Below, piece by piece: positions 1-8,423 of a DNA stretch of 22,147 nucleotides; within the stretch, counting starts at the first letter, position 1, and every line of letters begins with the position of its first letter. Where the stretch lies: the NCBI GenBank assembly GCA_003615045.1, contig ML014361.1, forward strand, positions 1 to 22,147, given 5' to 3'. The notes beneath the pieces are model-generated. The model was not told the origin of the DNA, ran no database searches, and saw only the letters and a program-made list of their open reading frames with translations. A program made the translations under genes and the position numbers. This DNA comes from Caulochytrium protostelioides (lineage: Eukaryota; Chytridiomycota; Caulochytriomycetes; Caulochytriales; Caulochytriaceae).

Positions 1-95
1 TTGCGTTGCGTTGCGTTGCGTTGCGTTGCGTTGCGTTGCGTTGCGTTGCGTTGCGTTGCGTTGCGTTGCGTTGCGTTGCGTTGCGTTGCGTTGCG
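1..95. repeat. (TTGCG)19 pentanucleotide microsatellite at the window edge
   Basis: Nineteen perfect tandem copies of TTGCG run from the first base. The array may continue outside the window. It does not match a common fungal telomere repeat such as TTAGGG. It looks like a microsatellite at which an assembly contig stopped. Confidence 0.97.
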
Positions 96-379
96 GCACG
101 GGAGGCCCGAGAGTCCCCTGGCCCTAGGCGCCGATCGGCCAGCGCCCCCATGGCACTGCCGGCCCCTCCATCATCCCCCATCGCCCTGGAGCATCCGCTC
201 GACACGCCTTAGATCGCCGATCATCCCTCGTGACCACGGGTACTCACGCGCGTCATTCCTTTGGGTGTTCTACGTATGCATGCCACGCCTATCGCTGTCA
301 AGGTCCTGTTCGCCACCAGACTTGACCTTGACCTTCTTCGTACCAGCTTCACCTCCCCCGCGTGACTTCATTCTCCACC
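96..379 (+). promoter_or_regulatory. Upstream region and probable 5' leader of the profilin gene
   Basis: This stretch lies between the pentamer array and the profilin ATG. No TATA box is visible. The last ~60 bases before the ATG are pyrimidine-rich, with blocks such as CTTGACCTTGACCTTCTTCG near 322-341, as often seen near transcription starts of highly expressed TATA-less fungal genes. The bases before the ATG are TCCACC, so there is an A at -3. Exact promoter limits cannot be set from sequence. Confidence 0.4.
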
Positions 380-760
380 ATGTCTTGGCAAGCGTACGTC
401 GACTCCAACCTCTTGGCCACCGGCAAGATCAAGAAGGCCGCGATCCACGGCCTCGACGGCAACCTGTGGGCCACGTCGGCCGACTTCTCGCTGCCCAAGG
501 CTGAGGTCGACACCCTGATCAAGGCCTTTGTCGACCCCGCCGGTATCCGCTCCGCCGGCCTCAACCTCGGCGGCACCAAGTACGTCGCCCTCCGCGCCGA
601 CGACCGCTCCATCTACGCCAAGACCAACACCAGCGGTGCCGTCTGCGTCAAGACCAAGCAGGCCGTCCTCATCGCCATCTACGAGAACCCCGTCCAGCCC
701 GGCGAGGCCACCAAGGTCGTCGAGGGTCTGGCCGACTACCTCATTGGCCTCAACTACTAA
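380..760 (+). CDS. PFY1: Profilin, actin-monomer-binding protein
   Basis: The product is 126 residues, the usual length of fungal profilin. Profilin binds G-actin, promotes nucleotide exchange on it, binds poly-proline tracts of formins and binds phosphoinositides, acting in the cytosol at sites of actin assembly. The N-terminal helix MSWQAYVDSNLL carries the conserved Trp3 and Tyr6 of the poly-proline site. The C-terminal helix ends GLADYLIGLNY, the family signature that completes that site. An in-frame GTG lies 18 bases upstream, but ATG at 380 is chosen because it has an ACC context and gives the canonical N-terminus. The gene is one uninterrupted exon. Codons end mostly in C or G (GCC, ATC, AAG, CTC), as expected for an abundant protein. 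It converges with the gene on the opposite strand. Confidence 0.97.
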   Translation: MSWQAYVDSNLLATGKIKKAAIHGLDGNLWATSADFSLPKAEVDTLIKAFVDPAGIRSAGLNLGGTKYVALRADDRSIYAKTNTSGAVCVKTKQAVLIAIYENPVQPGEATKVVEGLADYLIGLNY

Positions 761-1125
761 GGGACCCCAGCCGACAAGAATCCGGTCACGCGGCCGGCAC
801 ATGCTGGTCACGCATCTCGATTCCTCGTGTCAACTGCCTCCCTGCGCTCTCGCGTCTTCGATCGTTCTCCCTTCTAACCCCCAACCCCCAACCCCTCCCC
901 GCTCGCCCTTCTGTTGACTGCTTATACCTTTTCGTTGATCCGTTCTGCTTAAGCAATACAAAGATCTCGACGACAGCGCGCTCGATAGGGTGATGAAGCA
1001 GCATGAGGCCGCACGGAAGCTGCCACGAAAAAAAAAGGTGACTGAAAAGGAATGTACAAAGGATACTTCAAAAGACATGGCCACGTCGCCTGGGGGACGG
1101 GAGACCATAGGGTCGTCAGCGAGGA
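761..1125. other. Convergent 3' intergenic region between profilin and the TMEM184-like gene
   Basis: This region must hold the 3' untranslated ends of two genes reading towards each other. It is less GC-rich than the flanking coding DNA. It contains a nine-base A run at 1028-1036 and an AATACA hexamer at 955-960. No protein-like frame is seen. Confidence 0.6.
955..960 (+). terminator. Candidate poly(A) signal (AATACA) for profilin
   Basis: AATACA is a known variant of the AATAAA polyadenylation hexamer. It lies ~195 bases after the profilin stop, in an A/T-richer patch. Support is by position and motif only, and fungal poly(A) signals are degenerate. Confidence 0.25.
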
Positions 1126-3732
1126 TTACACGTGGTGGTCGCCGTCATCTGCGCGACGACGGCCCGTGGCGGCCGTAATACTCGAGCCGCTGTGGGTCAT
1201 CCGGTCCGTCATCGAGTCCATGGCTGAGGCCAGGCTGCCGCTGCGCTGCTCCTTCTTGAGCTGGCGCACCAGCTGCTTATGCAGCTTCTTGGCCTGCTTC
1301 TGCTCCAGCGCCTCCTGCCGCGCCTTGCGTGCCTGCTCGCGGCCCACGTTCTTGTCGTAGATCATCCCGTAGCGCGCGGCCCAGCGCCGCCGCCCCGTCA
1401 CCGTCTGACCCGTCTCGCTCGCCATGTCCGACGGCCAGCACACATAGAACAGCGCCACCCACCACGGCAGATAGGTCCGCGGCGCCCGTGGCGCCCGCGG
1501 GCCACGCGACGGCGGCGGCGACCGCGACGGCGACCGCGACCGCGGCCGCCGGACCTCGGCTTCCGTCTCCGTGTCCGTCTCCGTGTCCGCGTCCGAGCCG
1601 CCCCGCAGCGTCCGATCGCCGTCGGCCGGCATCGGGGGCACCGGCGGCGTCCGCATCGAGGACGCGACCGCGTCGTCCACGGAGCGGCGCGACACGACGT
1701 CGTCGCCCGCTATCGAGCTCGCCGCGGAAAGGTGTTTGTCGGGGTCGCGGGCCGCGGCGGCCGGGGCGGCGGCGACGGCGGGCGACACGGGCGGCGGCGG
1801 CGCCGTCGACGGGAAGGGCACGTGATGATCGACCCAGCCCGTGGGCACGTGGTGCGTCGGGTAGTGCATGCCGTGCTGGTTGATCTGCGGCTGGAACCGC
1901 GTCATCGTGAACCGCGACGGCGTGGCGTGACCGGTGCCCGAGCCGCGCAGCGTCCCGCCGCGCTGCAGCGTCATGGCGTGCTCGGGATCAAGCGTCACGT
2001 CCGCGAGGGCGGGGTCGTGGTCGTCGCCGTCCGCGGCGTGCGGCCCGTGTGGCCCGTCCTCGTCGTCGTCCTCGTCGTCCGCTTCCCACTCGCCCGTCGG
2101 GAACGCGCGCGATTGCATAAACACCACGATCAGCATCTCCCAGCACACCAGGAAGCAGTCGATGCCGTTGACAATGTTGTCGGCGGTCCAGAAGTACGTC
2201 GAGGTAAAGACGTTGGCGGAGGCGAGCAGCGACAGCGCCATGAGCTGCCAGAACACGAGGAAGATGACCAGCTTCACCGAGAGGAACTTGAGGAGCGGCC
2301 GGTGCGGGACCGACTTGGCCTCCTGGACCTTCTTGGCGAGGGCCTCGCGAATCGCCGCGGCGCGCGTGCTGCTGACGGTCGTGTCGGCATCCGTCTCGCC
2401 CGTCTGCGAGGGCGTCATGAGCGGCGTCGTGGCGACGGCCAAGACCTCATGCGCCGCGTTGCCGGCGACGCAGGACGGCGGCGGCCGCGCGGGCAATTGC
2501 GGGAACTGCCGCTCGAACTGGCGCGCGTGCTCTTCGCGTTCACGCGCCTTCTCGCGCTCGAGCTTCGCGTCGCGATCTTGCTCCAGCACCTTGTGCACAA
2601 TCTCGTACAGAATCACGAGGCCGTACATGGAAATGGTGACACTGATCGAGTTGAGCGTAATGTACCAGAAGTGGCCATACTGCGGCGACATCGAGTCCGG
2701 ACAGTACCGCTGGCGAGACTCCATCGCGAACGCCAAGAACGTGCAGATGATACGCACAAAGCAGTACTGTAGCACGGCCGTCCGCAGCACATACAGCGTC
2801 TTCGGGTTGCCCGGCAGGTACCACCCCTTGACCCAATTGAGCGGCCACAGCGGCTGCATGGGCGGCAAGGTCGACAGCCGGCGCTGCTGCTCGGCGGGCC
2901 CGCTGGGCCCGACCATCAGCAGCAGCAGGTGGAAGAAGTTGTAGAGCGCAAACGCTTCGTACATGTCGCGCACGATCAGGAGGTACATGGCGTACGTGTA
3001 GTACCGGAGCGCGAGCCACGAAAAGATGGCATAGATGGGGACCATAATGAGGATGCGCACCACGTAGGCTTCTTCGTAGGAGCCCGCCCGGGTCCACTGC
3101 CAGTGGCGGCGCCATCGCGAGAGGGTCCCCGTGCTGGCAGGGGCGACGATGACGCCGTCGGAATCGTCCGCGGTGAGGCGGCTCAGGCTGATGCGCGTCC
3201 GGGAGGTCGCGCGGAACCGGCGGAGGTGGCGTCCGATCAGGATCAAGCTCCAGACCGTCGCAATGACCGTCGCGAGCAGGCCGAGCAGCCACGCGGTGAT
3301 GTGGCGCTCGTTCGAGAAGAGATGGGTGAAGTCGTCCCACGACAGGTCGTTCGGGTCGCTGACGGCCACGTGGTGCCCGCATACTTCCGCCGGGTCGCTG
3401 CCGGCGCCGTCCGCTTGGCGCTTAAAGAGCATCCGCATCAAGGAGGCGTCCTCGTCGTTGACCGTCATTGCGGGGATGCTGCCGAGGTCGTGCGTCGCCG
3501 CGAGGGTCATCAGGTCGCCTGTGACGGCGCGGCGCGCGAGCCGATCGGCCGCCGCGACGGCGGGCGCCAGCAACGACGATGCGACCGCGACGGCCGCGAC
3601 GGCGGCCGCCGGCCAGCGGGACGGCGGGCCAGACGGCGGCCGCGGCGCCGCGCGGCGCGTGCGTGGCGGACGCCGCGGCCGCGTTCCAGGATCGCGCGCG
3701 TCGCGGCTCACGGTCTGGCGCGCGCGCGCCAT
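1126..3732 (-). CDS. TMEM184 / organic solute transporter alpha family (DUF300) membrane protein
   Basis: The product is 868 residues in one exon. The family (Pfam Solute_trans_a) has seven membrane spans; animal OSTalpha transports steroids, while fungal and TMEM184 members have poorly defined roles at vacuolar or plasma membranes. A hydrophobic segment at ~40-62 may be a signal anchor. Further spans lie at ~146-167, 224-245, 248-272, 312-336, 353-380, 480-505 and 519-538. Family landmarks include VRILIMVPIYAIFSWLALRY (226-245), IVRDMYEAFALYNF (253-266), RPLLKFLSVKLVIFLVFWQ (478-496) and CFLVCWEMLI (526-535). The cytosolic link before the KFLSVKL span is enlarged by about 90 residues with a charged helix (EREKAREREEHARQ), and the ~320-residue tail is acidic, then Arg/Ser-rich, ending in a Lys-rich helix. 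The ATG at 3732 gives an Arg-rich leader, so a later Met is possible. The substrate is unknown. Confidence 0.88.
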   Translation of the reverse strand: MARARQTVSRDARDPGTRPRRPPRTRRAAPRPPSGPPSRWPAAAVAAVAVASSLLAPAVAAADRLARRAVTGDLMTLAATHDLGSIPAMTVNDEDASLMRMLFKRQADGAGSDPAEVCGHHVAVSDPNDLSWDDFTHLFSNERHITAWLLGLLATVIATVWSLILIGRHLRRFRATSRTRISLSRLTADDSDGVIVAPASTGTLSRWRRHWQWTRAGSYEEAYVVRILIMVPIYAIFSWLALRYYTYAMYLLIVRDMYEAFALYNFFHLLLLMVGPSGPAEQQRRLSTLPPMQPLWPLNWVKGWYLPGNPKTLYVLRTAVLQYCFVRIICTFLAFAMESRQRYCPDSMSPQYGHFWYITLNSISVTISMYGLVILYEIVHKVLEQDRDAKLEREKAREREEHARQFERQFPQLPARPPPSCVAGNAAHEVLAVATTPLMTPSQTGETDADTTVSSTRAAAIREALAKKVQEAKSVPHRPLLKFLSVKLVIFLVFWQLMALSLLASANVFTSTYFWTADNIVNGIDCFLVCWEMLIVVFMQSRAFPTGEWEADDEDDDEDGPHGPHAADGDDHDPALADVTLDPEHAMTLQRGGTLRGSGTGHATPSRFTMTRFQPQINQHGMHYPTHHVPTGWVDHHVPFPSTAPPPPVSPAVAAAPAAAARDPDKHLSAASSIAGDDVVSRRSVDDAVASSMRTPPVPPMPADGDRTLRGGSDADTETDTETEAEVRRPRSRSPSRSPPPSRGPRAPRAPRTYLPWWVALFYVCWPSDMASETGQTVTGRRRWAARYGMIYDKNVGREQARKARQEALEQKQAKKLHKQLVRQLKKEQRSGSLASAMDSMTDRMTHSGSSITAATGRRRADDGDHHV

Positions 3733-3958
3733 GCCTTCCGCGGGCGTCCGTCCCGACCGTGCGCCGCCGGATAATGCGGGGCGCTACGAGGGGAGGATCT
3801 CGCTCGTGCGCGCGCCGCGATCCGCCGCGGGCGGGGGCGTCGCTGACCGACGGGAACTCGCGGTCGATGAGAATGGGTCCGGGCGAGCGGCGGTCACGGA
3901 GAAGCGGATGCCGCCGCCGCCGCGGCCACGGACCCCGTTACGGGCACGGTGATGGCGA

Positions 3959-3986
3959 CGGCAAACGGCAAACAGCAAACAGCAAC
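3959..3986. repeat. Heptanucleotide tandem repeat CRGCAAM, 4 copies
   Basis: Two copies of CGGCAAA are followed by CAGCAAA and CAGCAAC, directly abutting the hexamer array that starts at 3987. Confidence 0.9.
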
Positions 3987-4028
3987 GGCGACGGCGACGG
4001 CGATGGCGATGGCGATGGCGATGGCGAT
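3987..4028. repeat. Hexanucleotide tandem repeat GGCGAY, 7 copies
   Basis: Two GGCGAC units are followed by five GGCGAT units with no interruption. The same hexamer family (reverse complement GCCGTC/GCCATC) recurs inside the coding region at 16602-16631. Confidence 0.95.
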
Positions 4029-5683
4029 AGAGGCCGAGCGATGTCTTGAGTCGCCGTCGCAGGATGGAACGTTCTGTGAATAATGCCGATCGGCGGACGA
4101 TCACGGAAGTGCATCGGCCATTCAAGGGGGTCCGCGGCGAAGCGGCGAGGCGCCAACGGTCTTGGGGTTTGGTGTGATGGAGTTCAATGGGGGGGCCGCC
4201 GAGGCGAGGAAGGGGCACGATGTAGCGGAGTTTGGCAGACGCACCGCTGTTGCTCGTAAGAGTCGTTCTTTCGCGGGGTTTCTGACATTCGTGGTGCGAT
4301 TCCGAGAACCGTCTCGGGGTCGAGGTGACCACAGCAATGGGAACAGCGGCGCCGATCGCCGACGATATCGATCGAAGGCAGAAGGACGGTTGGGTCAGTC
4401 ACAGCGGTGGAGGCGCATCAGCAGCAGACGATCGGACGATCGGACGATGCCGAGAGGTGGGCCATGCTGGACGATGCTGCACGATGCTGCACGATCGCGT
4501 CCGACGGCGTCGACCGTGGATACAGAAAGTCTGTTTCCAGCGGATCGGACGGGCTTGGGCGGGATCATGCGGGATGGCGGGCCTGTCACCGCCCTCCAGA
4601 ATCGACAGCAAGCAGCCGTGCCGGGAGGCCCGCCCGTGGTCGACTCGGCGGGTCGCTCGGCGTTCGTGCGCGCTCGTCGATGTCTCGTGACTCTGCCACG
4701 GGGGGGCGTGCGCGGGCTTCGCCATAGCGGCGCCGTGATGGGCATGAGCCAGGCCCGGCGTCGCGCCGCCGCGAGCGCCTGAGTCGGGCATACCGCCGTC
4801 ATTGCGGAATGCCAGGCTGGCCACGGCCCATGCTGGCTCCGACACCGTCTGGCAACGTCTGGCGACCCCCATCCACGGGTCCTCGGACGCTGCGGGGTGT
4901 CGAGGCTGTCGGCCGAACGGATCGCCTGCGATGGGCCGTATGGCACGCATGGCCGTATGGCAAGCGCCACGAAGCGTTCACGCCGGACGCCCGCTGGCCG
5001 GCGTCCAGGGGTGGCACGGACGGGACGCCCGGAAATGGAGATGCGGTGCGCGGACCGCGTGTTGCGCCGGCCTGGGCGACTGGGCTTGAGGCTGCCGCCT
5101 CCGCTGCCACCGCCGTCGCCGCCACCGCCGTAGGACGCCGCTTCCGAGAGGTGGCGTGGTGTCAGCACCATCAACAAGAATGGCGTGGTCGCAGGCGACC
5201 GTGCCAATGGTGAACATAACCAAAACAAAAAATAAATTGCCGAACGTGAACACAAGGGACCTGACGCTGCTGGTTGATTGCCAGCCGTGTTACGACGATT
5301 TTTTGGCTGTAGACGACGACGAGAAAGACGATGATGGATGATGGCGGCATGCGGAATGAGCGCTTCTGGTGACCACCACAGGTGGGACATATTGTAGCCA
5401 CCCACATGTTGCAGCAACCCATATGGGCTGGATCAGGCTCGTGGGGATGCTGTAGCGAGCATCTTCGACGTCATATCTCGATACCATCGCGTCCCACCGT
5501 GGTTCCTGACGAGAGCAAGGCTATCAGGCTCATGGTCGTCAACGGGATGACGATCAGCTTCCGAATGCGCTCGTCACGCGCACGATCGATCGCCAACCGA
5601 TCCGAACCGGTCCCAAGAGCCCTCTCATCGTGGCCAGCTTAAGCCGCTGCCGGGTCAGGAGGGGCAGCAAGGGTCTATTAACG

Positions 5684-6904
5684 TTACTTTAAACGAGCAG
5701 CAGGGAACGGTTCAATCCAGGTCTTTGGAATCAGCCCGATGTCGCTCAAACTCACATACCACGTCGTGGGCTTGCCAGCCGCGGCGGCCGCCGGCGCCGT
5801 CCCGTCGGCGGGTGTCGACGGCGCCTCCACGCCCGCCGCCGCAGCGACGGGCGTTGCAGCCACGGGCGCCGCGTCCTCGTCCTGCTGACACGACAGTACG
5901 AGCCCCGTGATCCAGTCCTGGCCATACACTTTCTGGTGGCGGACAAACTCCAGCACCTGGCGGCGCCAGTCAGCGTGCGCGCCCTCCAGCTCGAACATGG
6001 CCGCGGCATCGCCGTCCGCGTCGGCGGCATCGCCGGCCTTCGGGGTTGCTGACGCCGGCTTGGCCGCCGTCGTGGTCGATGCCGATGCCGATGCCGATGC
6101 CGATGCCGATGCCGTTGACGCGTCGCCGGCCTTCGCGTCGACGTCGTCGTCGTCCATGTCCTCGATGCTCGCCCACCGCCCGACGGCGGCGTCTGCCTGC
6201 GCCGCCTGCGCCTGCTTGGCCTCGGCCTCGGCGACGGCCTCGGCGAAGTCGGCGACGACCACCATATCGCCCTCGCGCACGTCCATCTCCCAGTCGGTGA
6301 CCTTGCGGAAGTCGTACCCGACGCGGCGCACCGCAAAGCACAGCGCGCGGCCGTCAGCGTCCAGCGCCGACGTCGTCGTCTGTTGGGTGCTCGCCGCGTC
6401 AGTGGCCCCGCCGGCTTCCGCTTTCGCCTCCGCGGCACCCTCAGCAGTCCTGTCAGCGGCGGCGGCGGCGGCGGCGGTGGCGCTCGATCTTGATGTCGAC
6501 GGCGGCTCTGCCGTATCGGCGGCACTGCGAGCCGCAGGCGCAGAGGCAGGCGCCGGAGCCGCGGTCTCGGGGGACGCCGACGGTGGCGGGGAGACCGCCG
6601 AGAGCCAGTCGCCGAGCTGGGGCACAAAGACGCGGGCAATGAGGCCGAGGGGCGGCTGCGCGGGCGGGGTGGTCGCGGCGGCGGCGGTGGCGGCGCCGTC
6701 GCCGGCGCCGGAGGGCCGGCCGCTGCTGGTGGCGCTGGCGCCGTGATGACCGCCGGCCGCCTGCGCCGCGACGGCCGGGAAGCGGCCCCAGTGGCGTGGG
6801 TCGCCCGCGACGTCGGGGTAGCCAAAGTCGCGGACGCGCACCTGCGGGTCGAGGCACGGCGTGAGCGACGCGCTCGCCGGGGGCGGCGGCGGCGACGGCG
6901 ACAT
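5684..6904 (-). CDS. SH3-like domain protein with two low-complexity inserts in the domain
   Basis: The product is 406 residues in one exon. The start is the ATG at 6904 (context ATCATG); an in-frame TTG upstream is not used. The N-terminus has the aromatic motif VRVRDFGYP...DPRHWGRF (22-42), then Ala/Pro/Ser-rich sequence. Pieces matching consecutive parts of an SH3 fold follow in order: CFAVRRVGYDF (189-199) and WEMDVREGDMVVV (205-217) for the first strands and RT loop; YGQDWITGLVLS (327-338) for the conserved Trp and next strand; and DIGLIPKTWIEPF (388-400) for the GLxPxxWV-type end. Inserts of ~108 residues (acidic/Ala-rich, with an Ala-Ser repeat) and ~50 residues separate them. SH3 domains bind proline-rich peptides, usually in actin, polarity or signalling complexes; the partner here is unknown. 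The SH3 reading is by eye, and the family within fungi is not recognised. Confidence 0.75.
   Translation of the reverse strand: MSPSPPPPPASASLTPCLDPQVRVRDFGYPDVAGDPRHWGRFPAVAAQAAGGHHGASATSSGRPSGAGDGAATAAAATTPPAQPPLGLIARVFVPQLGDWLSAVSPPPSASPETAAPAPASAPAARSAADTAEPPSTSRSSATAAAAAAADRTAEGAAEAKAEAGGATDAASTQQTTTSALDADGRALCFAVRRVGYDFRKVTDWEMDVREGDMVVVADFAEAVAEAEAKQAQAAQADAAVGRWASIEDMDDDDVDAKAGDASTASASASASASASTTTAAKPASATPKAGDAADADGDAAAMFELEGAHADWRRQVLEFVRHQKVYGQDWITGLVLSCQQDEDAAPVAATPVAAAAGVEAPSTPADGTAPAAAAAGKPTTWYVSLSDIGLIPKTWIEPFPAARLK
6078..6113. repeat. Hexanucleotide repeat GATGCC x6 inside the SH3-like gene
   Basis: Six perfect copies occur. Read on the coding strand they give an Ala-Ser dipeptide run in the first insert of the SH3-like domain. 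Repeat-number change would lengthen or shorten the insert without a frameshift. Confidence 0.95.
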
Positions 6905-7503
6905 GATGGAATGCGAAAACAAAAGGCGTCAGGGGTCTCCGAAGGTCGGCAGGCGACCCGGGCACGGCAGGAGGCGAGCGACGCGCGAGGGGCGACGCGC
7001 GGCTGCAATCAAGGGCCCGGAAATCAGCCCACGCGAGCGCTGGGCCGCCGAGATCTGTCGGGCGGGCGGGCGGGCCGGCCGGCCGTCCGAACGCGCGTGG
7101 GAGCCGCCGAGAGCAGCGCCCAAGAGCGCGTCAGGCGGCAGCGACCGGCGCCGCGGGACGGGAGGTCGCAACGCAGAGCGCACAGCGCCGGTCGTGCCGC
7201 GCGGTTAATGGCGCACGTGGCGTTCCGGCGAGGCGATCTGCCGGATCTGCGGGGACTGCACGGAGGCCCGGGGATCACACAGCGTCCGTGGCCGGTGGCG
7301 CAGCACACGCGTCGCGGGGAGCGGTCAGCGCCACAGCAGTGAGATCCGCGACCAGCCACAGAGACGCCGCAGCGCCCTTCGGGGTCGACGGGTGTAGCAG
7401 GATGCGTGGCGTGGCTCGGACGCCGCGGACGCCGCGGGGTGGCGCACGGGAGTCTGGGCCGATGCGGAGTATGCGTGGTTCAAGGCGATCGACAGGGCGG
7501 CCA

Positions 7504-7544
7504 CGTCGCGTCGCGTCGCGTCGCGTCGCGTCGCGTCAAGTCAA
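7504..7544. repeat. Pentanucleotide repeat CGTCG x6 passing into GTCAA x2
   Basis: Six perfect CGTCG copies at 7504-7533 are followed by a partial unit and then two GTCAA units at 7535-7544. Confidence 0.9.
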
Positions 7545-8158
7545 GTCAACGCGCGTCAAGCGAGCGGACTGAACCTCCACCGCGAGCTGCGGCGCGCACG
7601 TCTCCGTCGGAGGCCGAGGCGGCGACCCGCTGAGCGGACGAGCAAAGCGGCGGGTCGCGAAGCACGGAAAAGGAAAAGAAAACAAGGAGATCGCCGCGTG
7701 ATCTTTGTGATCTTCGTGGGTGATCGCCGCGATCCCGTTCCTGCGTGCACGCCGTCGCCACGTGGAGGCGGTCCCGTCGGCGGCACGCGATGCGCTGCGA
7801 GACATTCTCCCTCCGAGTCGTAGCGGTCCTGCGGCGCGCAAGCGCCGGTCGATGCGCGGCGGTGATGCGGCGATACCCCGCGGCGGCTCCCCCGTCAGCT
7901 TGTCGAATGCCGCGCGCGCTGCTGCCGGGCGCTGGCGCCGTGGCGCGCCTGTGGCGGAAGGGGCGCGCGCGCGGCGTCCCGGCGTGGTTCGCGCGTCGGA
8001 TGCCGCGGCCGCGCTCGTGCCGCCGCCGCCGCCGGCTCGGCGGTCGCCTAAGCCCCACCCGGCGGCGCAAGCGGCGAATGACGACGGCGCTGCTGCCGAC
8101 GATGGGCCGAGCGCCCTTGGATCGCACGCAGACCACACACATGCCTTGCCATGATGGC

Positions 8159-8173
8159 GATGCGATGCGATGC
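8159..8173. repeat. Pentanucleotide repeat GATGC x3
   Basis: Three tandem copies. The unit is the reverse complement of the GCATC array near 13491. Confidence 0.75.
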
Positions 8174-8226
8174 AACGATGGTGAGGCGGTGATGGGAATG
8201 TAATAGTGTTGTTTAACGTGCTCGAA

Positions 8227-8233
8227 TATAAAG
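8227..8233 (+). promoter_or_regulatory. TATA-like box without an identified gene
   Basis: TATAAAG reads on the + strand inside a short A/T-richer patch. The ~170 bases downstream, up to the GA tract, hold no convincing open frame. It could drive a non-coding or antisense transcript, or be chance. Confidence 0.2.
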
Positions 8234-8402
8234 GCCCATCCTGGCACCGAACACACACCAACGCCATCCCCTCGGTGGGGCACTCCTCGGGGGGCAGCGG
8301 GCCGTGTGTGGTCTAGCGTCGGATGAGCTGGCCGACTTCCGGTCGCAGCGGTGCTTGCCCGGGATTGCGACCCAGCGGTCCGGCGGGGAAGAGAGAGGGA
8401 GG

Positions 8403-8422
8403 GAGAGAGAGAGAGAGAGAGA
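8403..8422. repeat. (GA)10 dinucleotide tract at the edge of the low-GC island
   Basis: Ten GA units follow a GGGA-rich stretch. One base separates the tract from the stop codon of the secreted-protein gene (TAA, 8424-8426 on the - strand), so the 3' untranslated region opens with a CT run. Confidence 0.95.
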
Positions 8423-8423
8423 T

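Larger units (their letters stand above)
3733..5683. other. Gene-free spacer, 2.0 kb, with repeats and one AT-rich patch
   Basis: Open frames on both strands here are long only because of high GC and show no conserved domain. The part next to the TMEM184-like gene presumably holds its promoter, but no TATA box is seen. Tandem repeats lie at 3959-4028, and short GACGATCG and ACGATGCTGC repeats at ~4428-4497. A patch at about 5200-5345 is clearly AT-richer and includes AATAAA on the + strand at 5231-5236. A ten-base palindrome CCCATATGGG lies at 5418-5427. The end nearest 5684 should hold the 3' untranslated end of the SH3-like gene. Confidence 0.55.
6905..8402. other. Gene-free spacer, 1.5 kb
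   Basis: The part next to 6904 should contain the promoter of the SH3-like gene, but no TATA box is seen. Overlapping open frames of 75-245 codons occur on both strands without domain-like sequence. Pentamer arrays lie at 7504-7544 and 8159-8173, an unassigned TATA-like box at 8227-8233, and purine-rich sequence from about 8388 leads into the GA tract. No RNA gene could be recognised. Confidence 0.5.

Noticed and set aside
362-379. Upstream GTG start for profilin adding six residues
   Set aside because: A nuclear eukaryotic gene uses ATG; ATG at 380 gives the canonical MSWQAYV N-terminus and has an A at -3.
1279-2772. 497-codon + strand frame opposite the TMEM184-like gene
   Set aside because: It is the Arg/His-rich mirror of the real gene; the - strand shows clear membrane spans and family motifs.
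4395-5417. 340-codon - strand open frame
   Set aside because: It begins with TTG, has shifting composition, overlaps several equally open frames and shows no domain.
5706-5722. GGTTCAATCC resembling a tRNA T-arm
   Set aside because: It lies within the end of the SH3-like gene (encoding TWIEPF) and no D-arm, anticodon arm or acceptor stem can be drawn around it.
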